Below, piece by piece: positions 11,935 through 22,665 of a stretch of DNA of 64,000 nt. The DNA lies in contig NC_061116.1 in the NCBI RefSeq assembly GCF_002878395.1, forward strand, positions 118,290,875 through 118,354,874, in the 5' to 3' direction. The notes beneath the pieces were generated by a model. The model had not been told where the DNA came from, ran no database searches, and saw only the letters and a list, made by a program, of their open reading frames with translations. This DNA is from Capsicum annuum. Taxonomy: Eukaryota; Streptophyta; Magnoliopsida; Solanales; Solanaceae. Positions within the stretch are counted from its first letter, which is position 1. Each line of letters begins with the position of its first letter. Both the position numbers and the translations under genes were made by a program.

Positions 11935-12720
11935 ACCTGAACCTAAAAGGTTAAAGGAGGCTCTCCTGGATAAAGACTGGATATTAACAATGCAAGAGAA
12001 GCCTAATTAATTAGAAAGAAGAATGGTTTTCCATCTGGTTTCTCCACCTGATAATAGATCTATGACTGGCACAAAATGGTTGTGCAAAAATACGCTTGAT
12101 AAAGATGGAATAGTCATAAGGATCACTGCAAGGTTAGTAGTCCAAGAACACAACGCAGACATTTACACCTTCTGGTAGACATGAATTAATCAGAATGCTT
12201 GTTACCTTTTTTGCATTCATGTAATTCACTCTATATCAAATGCATATGAAGAGTGCTTTCCTGAATGGGAATCTAAAAAAAGAAGTTTATATATTGCAAC
12301 CAGCTGAATTTGAAAGCACTGAGTTAACAAATCATGTGTACAAAATGACAATGACCTGTATGCATTAAAACAAGCCCCAAGATCTTGGTTATGAATAATT
12401 ATCAAAGTTCATCTAGTTACATAGACACACCAGAGGTAAAATTGAAAACACCTAATTTTTGAAAACTAATGAAAAAGATCTTCTGATTGTACAAGTGTAT
12501 GTTAATGAAATTATCTTTGGATAAATTTATGTAAATTGAATCACGAATTTGCAAAGCTTGTGAATGGTGAATTTAAAATGAGACATGATGGGAAAAGTAA
12601 ACTTTTTCTTAGGACTACAAATCAAGAAAACTCGAACTAGAACTTTGATTCGTCAATAAAAGTAAGTGAAAAAATTGATCAAAAGATTCAGGATGAATGA
12701 AGTCAAGGAGATAGATACTT
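11935..12720 (+). pseudogene. Copia reverse transcriptase, mutated active site
   Basis: The plus strand gives EALLDKDWILTMQEKPN, KWLCKNTLDKDGIVIR and DLYALKQAPRSWL, conserved copia RT blocks, spread over several frames. The YVDD catalytic box is at 12498-12509 and reads YVNE, so both active-site aspartates are lost. FFLGLQIKKT follows at about 12600. RT would copy the RNA; this copy is clearly dead. Confidence 0.75.
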
Positions 12721-12779
12721 TAGTACCACTACCACAAAATTTGAATTTAATAAAACATGTCCATCTATAGAGGAAAAGC

Positions 12780-13440
12780 TATGTAGAGTTATGGTTGGGT
12801 GCCTTCTATATCTTTGTGAAAGTAGATCTGACATAGTTTTTAGTGTGGGATTATTTGTAAGATTTCAAGATAAGCCTAAAGAATCTCACCTTAAAGTCGT
12901 CAGAAGAATCTTGAGATATATCAAAGGAACCATTGACTTGTGACTTTGGTATCCAAAGGGAAGCAGTTTTATTCTTGTTGGATAAGTAAAAGCTGATTAT
13001 GTAGGTTTCTTAGTTGATAAAAAAATCACTACAGGTATTTCAAACTTTCTTGGATTTTGTTTGATCTCCTTGTCCAGTAAGAAACAAAACCCTGTAGCCC
13101 TGTCTACTATTGAGGCTGAGCATGTAGCTGTTGGATCATGTTGCCATCAATTGCTATGGATTAAACAACAATTAGTGAATTTTGGTATAGATATTGGATG
13201 TGATCTTATTTTTTGTGACAGTACTAGTGCTATAAATATAGTTAAAATCTTTTTAAACTTAAAAGAACTAAGCATATTGACATAAGATATCACTTTCTGA
13301 GAGATAATGTTGAAAAAGGTCACATCTCAATTATGTTTTGTTTTTTAAGAAGCAATTTATAAACATTGTTACCAAAGCATTTAATAGGGAGCATTTTTAT
13401 AAAAATAAGTTAGACTTGGGGATGATTAAGATTGCATGAG
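12780..13440 (+). pseudogene. Copia RNase H
   Basis: The region reads MVGCLLYLCESRSDIVFSVG, ILRYIKGTIDL, then the longer frame 13061-13285 with SLSSKKQNPVALSTIEAEHV and FCDSTSAINI. STIEAE carries the conserved glutamate of copia RNase H, and CDSTSAI an aspartate. The tail past 13285 (KLDLGMIKIA) marks the end of copia pol. A stop after KGTIDL and frame changes near 13040 and 13285 interrupt it. Confidence 0.8.
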
Positions 13441-13445
13441 CTCCC

Positions 13446-15337
13446 CCTAATAATTTGTTCGAATAATTGTTTTCCTTTTAATTTTAATTAGTTAAAGTGT
13501 TATTCAATTCAATCTTGCACATTTAGTTGTGTGTCCAAATTCTAGACTCTTTACTCTTCTAACATTATTTTGTGTTATATTATGAAGAGAAATAAGTCGA
13601 AACAAGCAATTGGATGACTATAAAGTTTTTATAATCAGGTATGTTCTACACTGTCATTAGTTTAGCTGCTTAATTTAAAATAGTTAAGCACTCTTATTCC
13701 ATGTATTAATTAGTTCTAATGCATTAAGTTTTTTAACCACCTAAACTCAAGAGTATCCCTTCCTTTTGAAAAAGCTTCTATGCCTTCACATAAGCAATAC
13801 CTCTCTCATTCTTATTCTCTCTACTGTTGAAATAGTTTCCCTTATATATGATTCAACTTTTTACTCCCCTATAAACAAAAGGTCTGGAACACAATTTTTA
13901 GCATTATCCTACACTCTTAAACCTTTTGGAAAATTCTCTCTTGTGTTTTATAAATCTAAATTTTATAAACAATATGGACTCCTAATCCGTACTCCCATCA
14001 AAATACCAAATATGTATGACTATATCCTTCTAAATTTCTAGATATATTTTTCCATGGAAGTGTTGTTCAAACATAAGAAATCCTTCTTTGCTTCCTTTTA
14101 AATGGTCTAATTTTACTACATGGACTGAGTTCAAAAATTGGTTCTCCATCTTCTCTCATTTAATTCCTTACACCCTAAATCTAATCAACTCATATTCACA
14201 ATATTGTCCCTTTTTTGACTACTCGTATTGAGGATACCACCATTACTGATTCAAGACCTAAGAGGTTCAAATCTCATTTGAGAAAGAATTATGACACTTT
14301 AACTTTTGTGTATAAGGATGAACCCATCCTTAAAACATCTCCTCCTCTCGTTCCAACTAGGACTCCTCACACGAGAATAAAAAACATCAAGAAGATGCTA
14401 ATCTTGAAGAAGCCCTTGGGGATACCAAAAATAAATGCTCTTTTATTGCTCCTCCACTTTTCGAGATAATTCCCTTTAATGATAACTTCTTTCTTAGCAA
14501 GGTTCAATGATCTAAAGTGATAAGGAATTCAATCCCTAAGCCATCCTATTTTCATCTACCTTGGATAACCCCCTTACCTAAGTCTATATCGAAGAAAATA
14601 CCTCCACTTCATATAAATCTCCATCCAAATCCATGTTTGCTCTAAAATCTTATTCTTTAAAATGGGTCGCTAAACATGGTTGATCTAGGGATTCAAATTC
14701 TGAATCCACTGAAGATGATGCTTTTGTCAACATTGACACTTCTAGCATTATTGATCTCCAACTGTTATATATCCTCTATTTCCAAAAGAGGTCTATTATT
14801 TAGGAAAGGTTATGACAAGATTTGGTGGTCCTAAAATGACTAATTTCATAGATAAACAATAAGTCCAGGGTTGATCTCAAAGGAATGTTCAGAGGAAATT
14901 TAGGATACCCAAAATCACTCAATTTTATATCAATGGGTTTGAACAAGGTTCGATGTTTTCTACTTCTGTACTGATTTTTTTATACACTTAGTTGATAAGG
15001 ATGAGTCCAGAATTTTGAATATTCCTCTTGATAATGGGATCACTATGTCAAGTTTTAGTGGCCTCCATTAGATAATATGACTTCTGCTTTTAAAATCTCT
15101 AGGAAATTCTTTGGTCGTCCTAATCTCACTCATCATCACAATGTGATGAAAAAGGAAAATGTCTTCTTTACATCTATTATACTTTGATATGGTCACGAAG
15201 ATGATTATTCCATAGACTGATGGGGTCCTAAACGAATCTAGAGGATCCACTCTGATAATATTTGGACAAATAAGTTTTAGTACTTTGCTGAAATCTGGTA
15301 CATGCCTTTTTTTTTCATATTCGCGACCATCCCTATT
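13446..15337 (+). pseudogene. Decayed extra ORF region ('putative plant transposon protein' type)
   Basis: A stretch after copia pol with no LTR. Frame 14215-14469 encodes a basic, threonine/proline-rich segment (TITDSRPKRFKSHLRKNYD). Around 14800-15180, in shifting frames, I read VMTRFGGPKMTNFIDKQ, ITQFYINGFEQGSMFSTSV, then WPPLDNMTSAFKISRKFFGR. The order 'FYxN ... WPxLDN ... KF' resembles what I recall as the plant transposon protein family found in Solanaceae retroelements, or an additional ORF after pol. Function is unknown. It is cut at 15338 by the plus-strand chromovirus. From 13446 to about 14200 nothing is recognisable. Confidence 0.4.
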
Positions 15338-17984
15338 TGTAATACCCCGAGAATCCCAATCATAATTCAAGATCATGAGAAATAAATTATAGTGATTTGG
15401 TAGTTTTAAGATTAAGTTAGATGTATATTAAGGCCTCAAATACATCCTAGCTATTAGACAAATCAAAACATCCCCTTACCGATTGAATTCTTGAGAAGGA
15501 TATTGTCATAGTCAACTTCAAATGATAATATATTTTGTTGTACTATGAATTTTTGATCTCATGAACTCCCAATATATATATAATTTAATTAGATTTCCAA
15601 CGATACAAATTTTGTCAAAATCCGGTATCAGAGTAAAAAGTTATGGCTATTTTACTGAGAGCTATCCGAGCTGCCCAGAAGCGCCGGGCAAGATGATATT
15701 CCATCAAGTCAGTGATGAACTATCACTTTAGAAATCACACATAAGGAAGTAAGGCCATTTTCTGGCCTACAACTAATGGTTGGAGTAACGATCAGTCACT
15801 AGAGTAAGGGTCCGTTACCCAGACCATCAATTTTGTTAGAAACAGCACTAAAACAATGTTTTAAAGGGATTTTGAGCCTTTTCCCACCCTTTTAACCCGT
15901 AATAACATCAAATCAAAGCACATAACTCCTTATTCATCCATAAAATCAAAATTAGGATTTCTTTTAAGATAAAAACCCAAGAACAAAATTCAAACCCTTA
16001 TCCAAGAAAACCCAAGAATCAAAATGTCCCCATTTAAGAACCTTCAAGAAGTGTTAACCTCCTTCAAGATTCAAGCTTTTGAGGTATGTAAAGTGTTGAT
16101 TCATGGGTTTCTTTCACCTATGAAGCTCAAGAATCCCATTTTTTAAACTCATGAATCATGATTTCCATGTGGTGGGTTGATTTTAATTATGTTGATATGG
16201 GTGTATGAATCCCAAGTTGGAGTCTTTATGTACTTTTATTGAAACTATGCTTGTATGTGGGCTGGAAACTTTAAATGAAGTTGATTAAAGTAACCATGAT
16301 GTATGAACTAGTGTATATGCCTAAGCCTAAGGTTATGCATACAATGTGTTTGATAAAATGCCCAAAGAACAAGAATCATACTTTAGGACTCAATTATGAC
16401 CAAATGGATGAACCCATGCTTTACCATTATATTCAAAATGACTTCCATGTTATTGTTATGCATTTAAATTATTTAATGGATTTTTCATGAAATTAGCCTA
16501 TGAAATTCTAACATGTCTATATGTTTTCCTATTCATGTACAAAACCATGATAATCAAGTGCCTCATGAAATTAACCAATGATTGTATATGGATTATTAAT
16601 TATGGTCCTAAATCCAGGAAATGTCATGTCTTGTCAGTTTCATGCTATCGAGTACTGGGGGTACCTGTACTCAAAATTTAGCTGTGTGCCTAGAGCCAGT
16701 ATCAGTTTTCAAGATACTCTCAGTCAAGCCATCTTTAGTAGAATTCAGTCAGTCTCATGACTCAGGAAAACTCAGTAATCTTGGTAATCACAATCAGTTA
16801 TCAAATCTCAAGAATATTCCAACAGTCAATGGAACTCAGTAAACTCCGTCCATTCAGGTCAGTATAATTAATTTAGTGACTAAGCAGATGGGAGTAGGAT
16901 TCAGCACCGAGTGAGCCCAAGGATGAGATCTCAGCTGTGAGTAAAGGGTGTGATTCTTAGAAGCAGTTATTACATAACCAGCATAGGTTAAGACATCTAA
17001 CCTATTAGATAAGGGTTGATGAGGTCTCTTAACATGTTATATGAGGGTCCCACCGTTCCTCTTAGAGTACCTGTTGGATGAGGGATTACTCACAGCTTGT
17101 TCTTACTTGTGGCACGGTATTGACAGCATTCTAATTGGGGTTACAGATTGGACCCCAACTTAATTATATTAACTCATTTAGGGCATGTTGATTAGATGAC
17201 TACTTCCTACAGTTACAGTTTCAGTATCAGTAATAGAACTTAATAGTTCTACAGAATTCAGGACTGTCAGATATAGTCACCAAGTTTTGTATGAAACTTA
17301 GCTAGTTCTATTAGCAACAGGTCTGTCAAACATAGTCATTCAGATAATAGAATATCAGATATACAAAACTTATGTTATCAGTATTCAGATTTAGTGATGT
17401 CATGATGTCATTCATTATTAACGTTTTCATGTATGTATTCTCATATTCATGTTATTCAGTCAGTTAGTATTTTTCATGTCTATAAACCCCTTGTATTCAG
17501 CCTACCTCACTTTCATATCAGTACATTTAGTCGTACTAACACATTTGTGCTATGGTGTTTTATACCATAGGTTTACAAACATGAGTTCCAGAGTATCCTT
17601 AGTAGATCAGCAGACAGACTAGAAGTAAGCCCTTATTATTCGAGGATGTTATTATTTAACTATTTCATTCTTTCAGTACTTAGTTTATTTCAGTAGTTGG
17701 AGTTAGTTGGGGACATGTCCCATCAACTCCTTATTCAGACAACTTAGAGGCTTTCAGACTAGCATGTTCAGATAGTTATTTTAGTTGTTTTGGTATTGAT
17801 ATACCATATCTCCAAATGTTACATTTTTTCAGATTTTTGAACCTTATAACCTTTCAGCCTTTTTTGTATTTATAAAGTATGTTATGTCGTGCTCAGTTAT
17901 AGATATCAGTCATGGGTTAGCTTGTGGTCCTTTGGGGTCATGAGCATTATGTGGCATTTCGAGTACCAGATTTGGGGTATTACA
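15338..17984 (+). repeat. 5' LTR of the plus-strand chromovirus
   Basis: Runs from tgtaataccccgag to ggggtattaca and matches 28433-31114 along its length. Notable parts: an AT-rich TATA-like run near 15570-15590; a palindrome-rich segment at about 15680-15840; a splice-donor-like GAGGTATGT at 16081-16089; and a long CAGT/TCAG-rich stretch from about 16640 to 17480. Confidence 0.9.
16081..16089 (+). promoter_or_regulatory. Candidate 5' splice donor in the 5' LTR
   Basis: GAG|GTATGT fits the plant donor consensus. The same site is present at the matching place of the other LTRs here (29187-29195 plus; 5525-5533, 36485-36493, 41404-41412 and 48621-48629 minus). A candidate acceptor lies just before the gag start codon at 18204-18205. 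Confidence 0.4.
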
Positions 17985-17987
17985 AAC

Positions 17988-18002
17988 TTAGTATCAGAGC
18001 CT
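17988..18002 (+). other. Primer binding site, initiator tRNA-Met type
   Basis: TTAGTATCAGAGCC follows the LTR end by 3-4 bases; the canonical site is TGGTATCAGAGCC, so one G is changed. Confidence 0.82.
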
Positions 18003-18203
18003 AACGTTCAGCAGTGTCCTAGAAAGTATAAAAAGCCCCATCTAGTTGAGTCTTGTGCATAGGAGTGTTGCGCGCCACATTTATGTACAAGTGGCTATAA
18101 GATGTTTTAGGAATAGTTTTCCTTCTTTCAGTATTGATGTCATTCCAGTGAGCATTAGATCAAATATAACTCTCAGTCTAATCTATTTTTCTCTTTTATT
18201 TAT

Positions 18204-18880
18204 AGATCATGCTTTCCAAAAGGGCTAATAAAAGGAGAATCGGGAATCAGTCAGCACCACAGCCCATCCAGGAAGATTCCCTAGATGAGAATATTATTCA
18301 TAGAAAATTCATAACCGACTCTATTACTGTATCTTACTCAATAGTAGCTCAGAGTAATCAACAGGATGTTGTCCCACCTAGGCATATAATTTATGCCTGG
18401 TAGAGTGAGATGGGGAAATGTAGGGAGAAAAAAAGAAAGAGAGAAAATAAGAGAGCTAGAATAGGTAGCTTCAATTTCAATCAACCTAAGTCAGAGGGTG
18501 GGAACCTTCTCAGTTCCGCCCAAAGTCCTCAGTTCCAACTCCACCCTAGTTAGTGTCCCAGCACCTAAGTTCAAAAATGGTAACAGTGATAGGGCGCTAG
18601 GCTTTAATTCTCAGGGCTATGTAATCCTCTTTTCCAGACTTATGGTAAGAACCACGAGGGTATTTACAGAGCTGACAGTGATGTGTTTTTCAGATATGGC
18701 AATCCCAACCATAGTGTTAGATATTATCCCCAGTCAGGATTTCAGGGTCAGCAGAACCATTTCTCAGTTCAGTCTGGTCGCCCGAATAGGTAGGGTGCCA
18801 CTTTCAGCATAACCAGTGGGCAACGCCTAAACCAAATCTATGCTCTTCAGTCCCGACAAGATCAGGAAAATTCTCCTGAT
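18204..18880 (+). pseudogene. Gag, heavily deleted
   Basis: The ATG at 18209 opens MLSKRANKRRIGNQSAPQP, the basic N-terminus usual for this group, and SLDENIIHRKF, the decayed equivalent of the MSHAEFR block seen at 3264-3497. The frame stops at 18403. Most of the capsid region is missing: by 18580-18600 the reading has reached the linker before the zinc knuckles, and around 18660-18760 YGNPNHSVRYYPQ is a degraded knuckle. The sequence just before the ATG, TTTATTTATAG, resembles a plant splice acceptor. Confidence 0.65.
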
Positions 18881-18889
18881 GTGGTCACT

Positions 18890-19260
18890 GGTGCATTAAA
18901 GATCTTTTATTTGCATGTTTACACTTTGCTAGATTTAGGAGTTTTTTTTGTTTTTTGTTACTCCTTATATAACAGTTGATTTGGAGTTAGTCTCAAAATT
19001 CTAGCATACACCTTCTCAGTCTCTACCCTAGTGGGTAAATCCATCATAGCCCAATGGGTATACAGGAATTGTTCGATATAGTATCTCAGAAGGTCACTTC
19101 AGCAGACTCAGTCAAATTATAGATGACAAATTTTAATGTCATTCTTGGCATGGAGTGGCTTCATTCCTGCTATGCGACAGTCAACTACAGAAATAGAGTT
19201 ATCCAATTTCAGTTCCGAATGGACCTGTCCTTGAGTGGAAGGGTAGTATTTCAGCATTTA
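18890..19260 (+). pseudogene. Retropepsin-like protease
   Basis: FYLHVYTLLDLGV at about 18909-18950 matches the protease active-site region of the sister copies (ALLDPG type) with the aspartate kept but the next residues changed. After frame changes, STLVGKSIIAQWVYRNC and, near 19140, the equivalent of the 'IGMDWLHSC' block (WSGFIPAMRQSTTEIE in one frame) follow. Several stops. Confidence 0.6.
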
Positions 19261-19289
19261 AAGGTTAGCTTGTTTTCTACCTATGGGCT

Positions 19290-19880
19290 AGGAAAATGAT
19301 ATCTAAGGGATGTGTCTATCATCTTGTTTGAGTTAAGGACTCTAGTTTCAAAACTTCCAATATTGAGTCAGTTCCAGTTGAGAGTGAATATTCAGATATT
19401 TTTCCCAAAGATCTTCGCAGAGTTCCACTTGAGAAGGAAATAGACTTCAGCTTTGACCTTTCTCCAAATACATAGCCCATATATTTTCTGCCATACAAAA
19501 TAGAATAAGCATAACTTGGTGAATGTGATATTCCAAAAATAGTTTTAAAACTCGGTATGGTCATTTCAAATTCTTAGTCATGTCCTATGGGTCTTACTAA
19601 TTCCCAATCAGCTTTCACGGACACGATGAACCATTAATTTAACTAGTACTTGAACATGTTCGTATATTATTCATAGATGAAATTCTTGTATTCTCCAAAA
19701 TAGAGCATGACCATACATACCATCTCAGAAACGTACTACAAACCCTCAAAACCCATCAGTTATCTTGAAATCTATTCATGTCCTATATGTCTTCTCTATG
19801 ATCATTACTTATATTCATGCATGTTAGTGAGAATCATGTACGCTCATAGTTCCTATCATAGGAGTTTCAGTTCACTCCGT
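19290..19880 (+). pseudogene. Reverse transcriptase, partial
   Basis: The linker segment (Y/F-H-L-x-R-x-K-D type at 19315-19345) leads into RT blocks around 19530-19700 in changing frames: DIPKIVLKLGMV, the GLTNSQSAFTDTMN palm segment and a degraded YLNMFVYYS*MKFLYS where [13 protein letters not shown] is expected. The FIDD box is destroyed. The N-terminal fingers and the first catalytic block appear deleted near 19480. Past 19880 to 20091 nothing is recognisable before the nested element. Confidence 0.6.
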
Positions 19881-20091
19881 GTTACAAATCATGTCCCATG
19901 AGTATAGAGACTTCAGACTCAAGTAATGCAGCTCATGACTTATGCACTCATGTCATGCTTTATAGTATGCTTAGACCACATGACTCATGCTCCACTTTGA
20001 ATGATTAGAAAAACATAGATTATGTCATGTATACCCTCAGTTTAGATCCCTCGGTGAAATCTATGATGTTGATGCTCTATCCCTCAAGCCT

Positions 20092-21813
20092 TGATATTGG
20101 GTGTATTTATGCATTCTAGCATCACTATTCTAGACTTTTTATCCTTGTTTTGAGGATGATTCTTATGCTATATGTGATGATAATGATGTAAATGAGCATC
20201 CATGTTTCCAAGTATGTGCATACAATGTTTAATGTTGTTATCACATGAGTTTTGATTCAATTTGAGCATTTAGAGTTCAACTGGTAAAACTAGTGTGACT
20301 AGCTTGAGCTAGGTGTTTGTCTAGTCTATTATGTTGGGTTCTAATGTGTTCTAACGAGTTAATAAGGTTTTTATTATGTATTTATATGTGAAACAACTTA
20401 GTTATAATGTTCATATATCAATTGGATCAAGACAGGAGTCAAAACAATGAGCTAAAAATCAAAGTGAAATTAGCCTATACTTAGCTCGTGTTTGATGTTG
20501 TGTTATTTTGAGCTCGAAATTGTTGAGTTTCATCCTATAGGATTCTTGGTTTATTGAATATGATGATATATGAAGGATTTACAATCTTCAAATTAAGTAG
20601 AAACAACTCACAAGGGCTCGGAATGGACTAAAGGAAGCACAATACTCAACTCGATGCAAATTTAGATACCTAAAATGTTTTGAGCTAGTGAAGGAGCGTG
20701 AAAAGTGATCTGGGCGTGTGCTAGGTGCCAAAATTCTCAGAAGGAACCCAAAACATTGTACCCCCATGATGAACTCGAGTCCCGACCCCTAATTAAGTCA
20801 AATTTTCCTCGCGATGCGACCCTAGATATTTGCTGAGAAAATTGTCCCTACTATAAAATGAACATTTTTAACATATTTGGTATATAATATACGACTTAGG
20901 GAAGCTTAGGAGCGGTGGAAAAGGAGAGAAACCTCTCATTTAGGATTCTTAACACTCTTGTAAACATCTTCCATTTAAAGATTTGTTATGGGTATGATTT
21001 ATTACGTACTCTTTATTATGTATTCAATATATGTTGTTGATTTGTATATCATGAGTAGATAATTTTCTTTACTTGATTTATGGGAACATTGATGTGAATA
21101 CTAATTTGGGTTGTCAATCTACTTGATTTCCATGAGTACTTGATATTGTATAAACCTTTTTAAAGTTTAATAATCTTCTATTGATAGTAATATTGAAAGA
21201 GTAAACATGGGGTTGTGAACTAGAAAATTTAGCATTAGAACATCACTTGTCTGGGAGGAAGATGTTGTTAGGTTACTTCGATGAAGTAATCACTTGCCCG
21301 AAAGGAAAGTGTTTGTCGAGCAATGTAAAGACTTCTCTTGATTGTAATCTAAGGGGTGAGCCTACGAACATCACTTTTCCGAGAGTAAAATGTATGTTGA
21401 GAAAAGAAAGAGTTTACATGGACTCAAAAAACTTTAATCTTTAGTTTAATGGTAAATGCCTTAACCGAATTTGCTTGCATAAGAATATAGTTGAATAGTA
21501 AGCACATCCTTTAAGTTCGAGAAAATTAAGGGATGCACTATCCATTGAGGTCGAGAGATAAATGGGTAAATAATAGAATTAAACTCTTTTTGCAATTAAA
21601 ATGTCAATTGGAACTCTAAAGTGATTTACAACCCGATCTGTTTGAGCATCTTGGTAACCATAACTCTAGTTTCCCATAACATTGTTAAACGGAAGTGTTT
21701 ATTAACATGTGTTCAACCATTAAAACCCCCCATTTTATCTTTTCGTAATATTTGTTGAAATTCAACTTATAGCTATAGTTTCACTAAATTAACGTGTAAG
21801 TTGAGCGTTATCA
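20092..21813 (+). repeat. 5' LTR of the nested element
   Basis: Runs from tgatattggg to gcgttatca and aligns with 24466-26273. Compared with the other copy it lacks roughly 90 bases near its end (the part corresponding to about 26160-26240). Confidence 0.85.
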
Positions 21814-21818
21814 AAAAA

Positions 21819-21836
21819 TGGCGCCGTTGCCGGGGA
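21819..21836 (+). other. Primer binding site, tRNA-Asp
   Basis: TGGCGCCGTTGCCGGGGA is an exact complement of the plant tRNA-Asp 3' end, 5 bases after the LTR. This primer is typical of Athila-type and many large non-autonomous gypsy derivatives. Confidence 0.93.
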
Positions 21837-21949
21837 ACAATTTGGCGTATTGAGTTAGTTTGAAATTTAAGTTTACTTGCTTGAATTCAAATATATGTTT
21901 AGTTAATTTTTATCTTCTTTTATTTTTATTGTTCTCGCACCTTTTTGAG

Positions 21950-22665
21950 ATGTCAACCTGGATAGATAGTTTTTGGAGTGATGACAATTCTTGTGATGGT
22001 TCTTATGATTATTGTGGGGGACCACATTATGAGGCTTATGTCCATATTTACATGAAACTGTAAATTGGTGTTTAACTTGTGGTCAAAGTGATCATTCTAA
22101 AGATATTTGTGCTGCCACGCTTGAAAACAAATTGATGAAACACATTTTAGAGAATCAAGAACAGTTATGGGCAGAGTTGAAGGAGTTACCATTGCCACCA
22201 TGTCTACAGTGGCTAAATAAAGATGAATTTGAGGAGGACATTAGAAAATATATGGACAAAACACAAGAATCGCAGCCACTCGATTGCCATTTTAATCCTG
22301 AGACTAATATTGAAAAGGTGAATAAAAGTGAGTGTCTGGTAAATAGTGTAAATTTTAAAGTAGAATCAGTTGGGACTCACTCGAAGCATTTTTACACATT
22401 ATGTTTTGATGATATCTTGTCTGTGGAATCATCTAAGATTGTGGAAGAATGTGAAGATAAGGAACAAGAATCATATATTCTTTATTTTACACTTGAAAAG
22501 CAACATAAAAACACACCTCACTTTAAGGCCGAGTTGTTTAACATACATCATGCATTACTCGACTTCTTAATCTTTGAACCACCTCCCTATGAGCAAGGGA
22601 ATAAGATGGATTATAAGTTGGGGGTGAAATTTATATCCTCAATGTGGAGGAAAAAGCATGATTAA
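21950..22665 (+). CDS. Zinc-knuckle (gag-derived) protein of the nested element, unknown function
   Basis: A 177-codon frame (22132-22665; first ATG at 22135) has no stop. The frame extends upstream and at 22069-22110 encodes CLTCGQSDHSKDIC, a perfect CX2CX4HX4C knuckle like that of retroviral nucleocapsid. A second frame upstream (21950-22030) encodes DDNSCDGSYDYCGG, possibly part of the same protein before a one-base shift. After the knuckle come a helical, charged stretch (LENQEQLWAELKELP) and a mostly acidic region. Nothing resembles capsid, protease or RT. A role in binding element RNA for packaging by another element's gag is a reasonable inference. The true start is unclear. Confidence 0.6.

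Larger units (their letters stand above)
7631..13445 (+). mobile_element. Ty1/copia retrotransposon, decayed, 3' LTR not found
   Basis: Reading along the plus strand there is a 5' LTR, an initiator-Met primer site, gag with a zinc knuckle, protease, integrase, RT and RNase H. Integrase ahead of RT is the copia order. The GAG-pre-integrase and RNase H motifs look like the Sire/Maximus-type group, but the lineage is a guess. Frames are short and repeatedly broken. I could not find a second LTR downstream; it may be lost or too diverged. Confidence 0.82.

Noticed and set aside
16275..16842. Cluster of overlapping plus-strand ORFs of 60-73 codons, repeated at 29383-29941
   Set aside because: They fall inside the two LTR copies and drift in length and frame; repeated only because the LTR is repeated.
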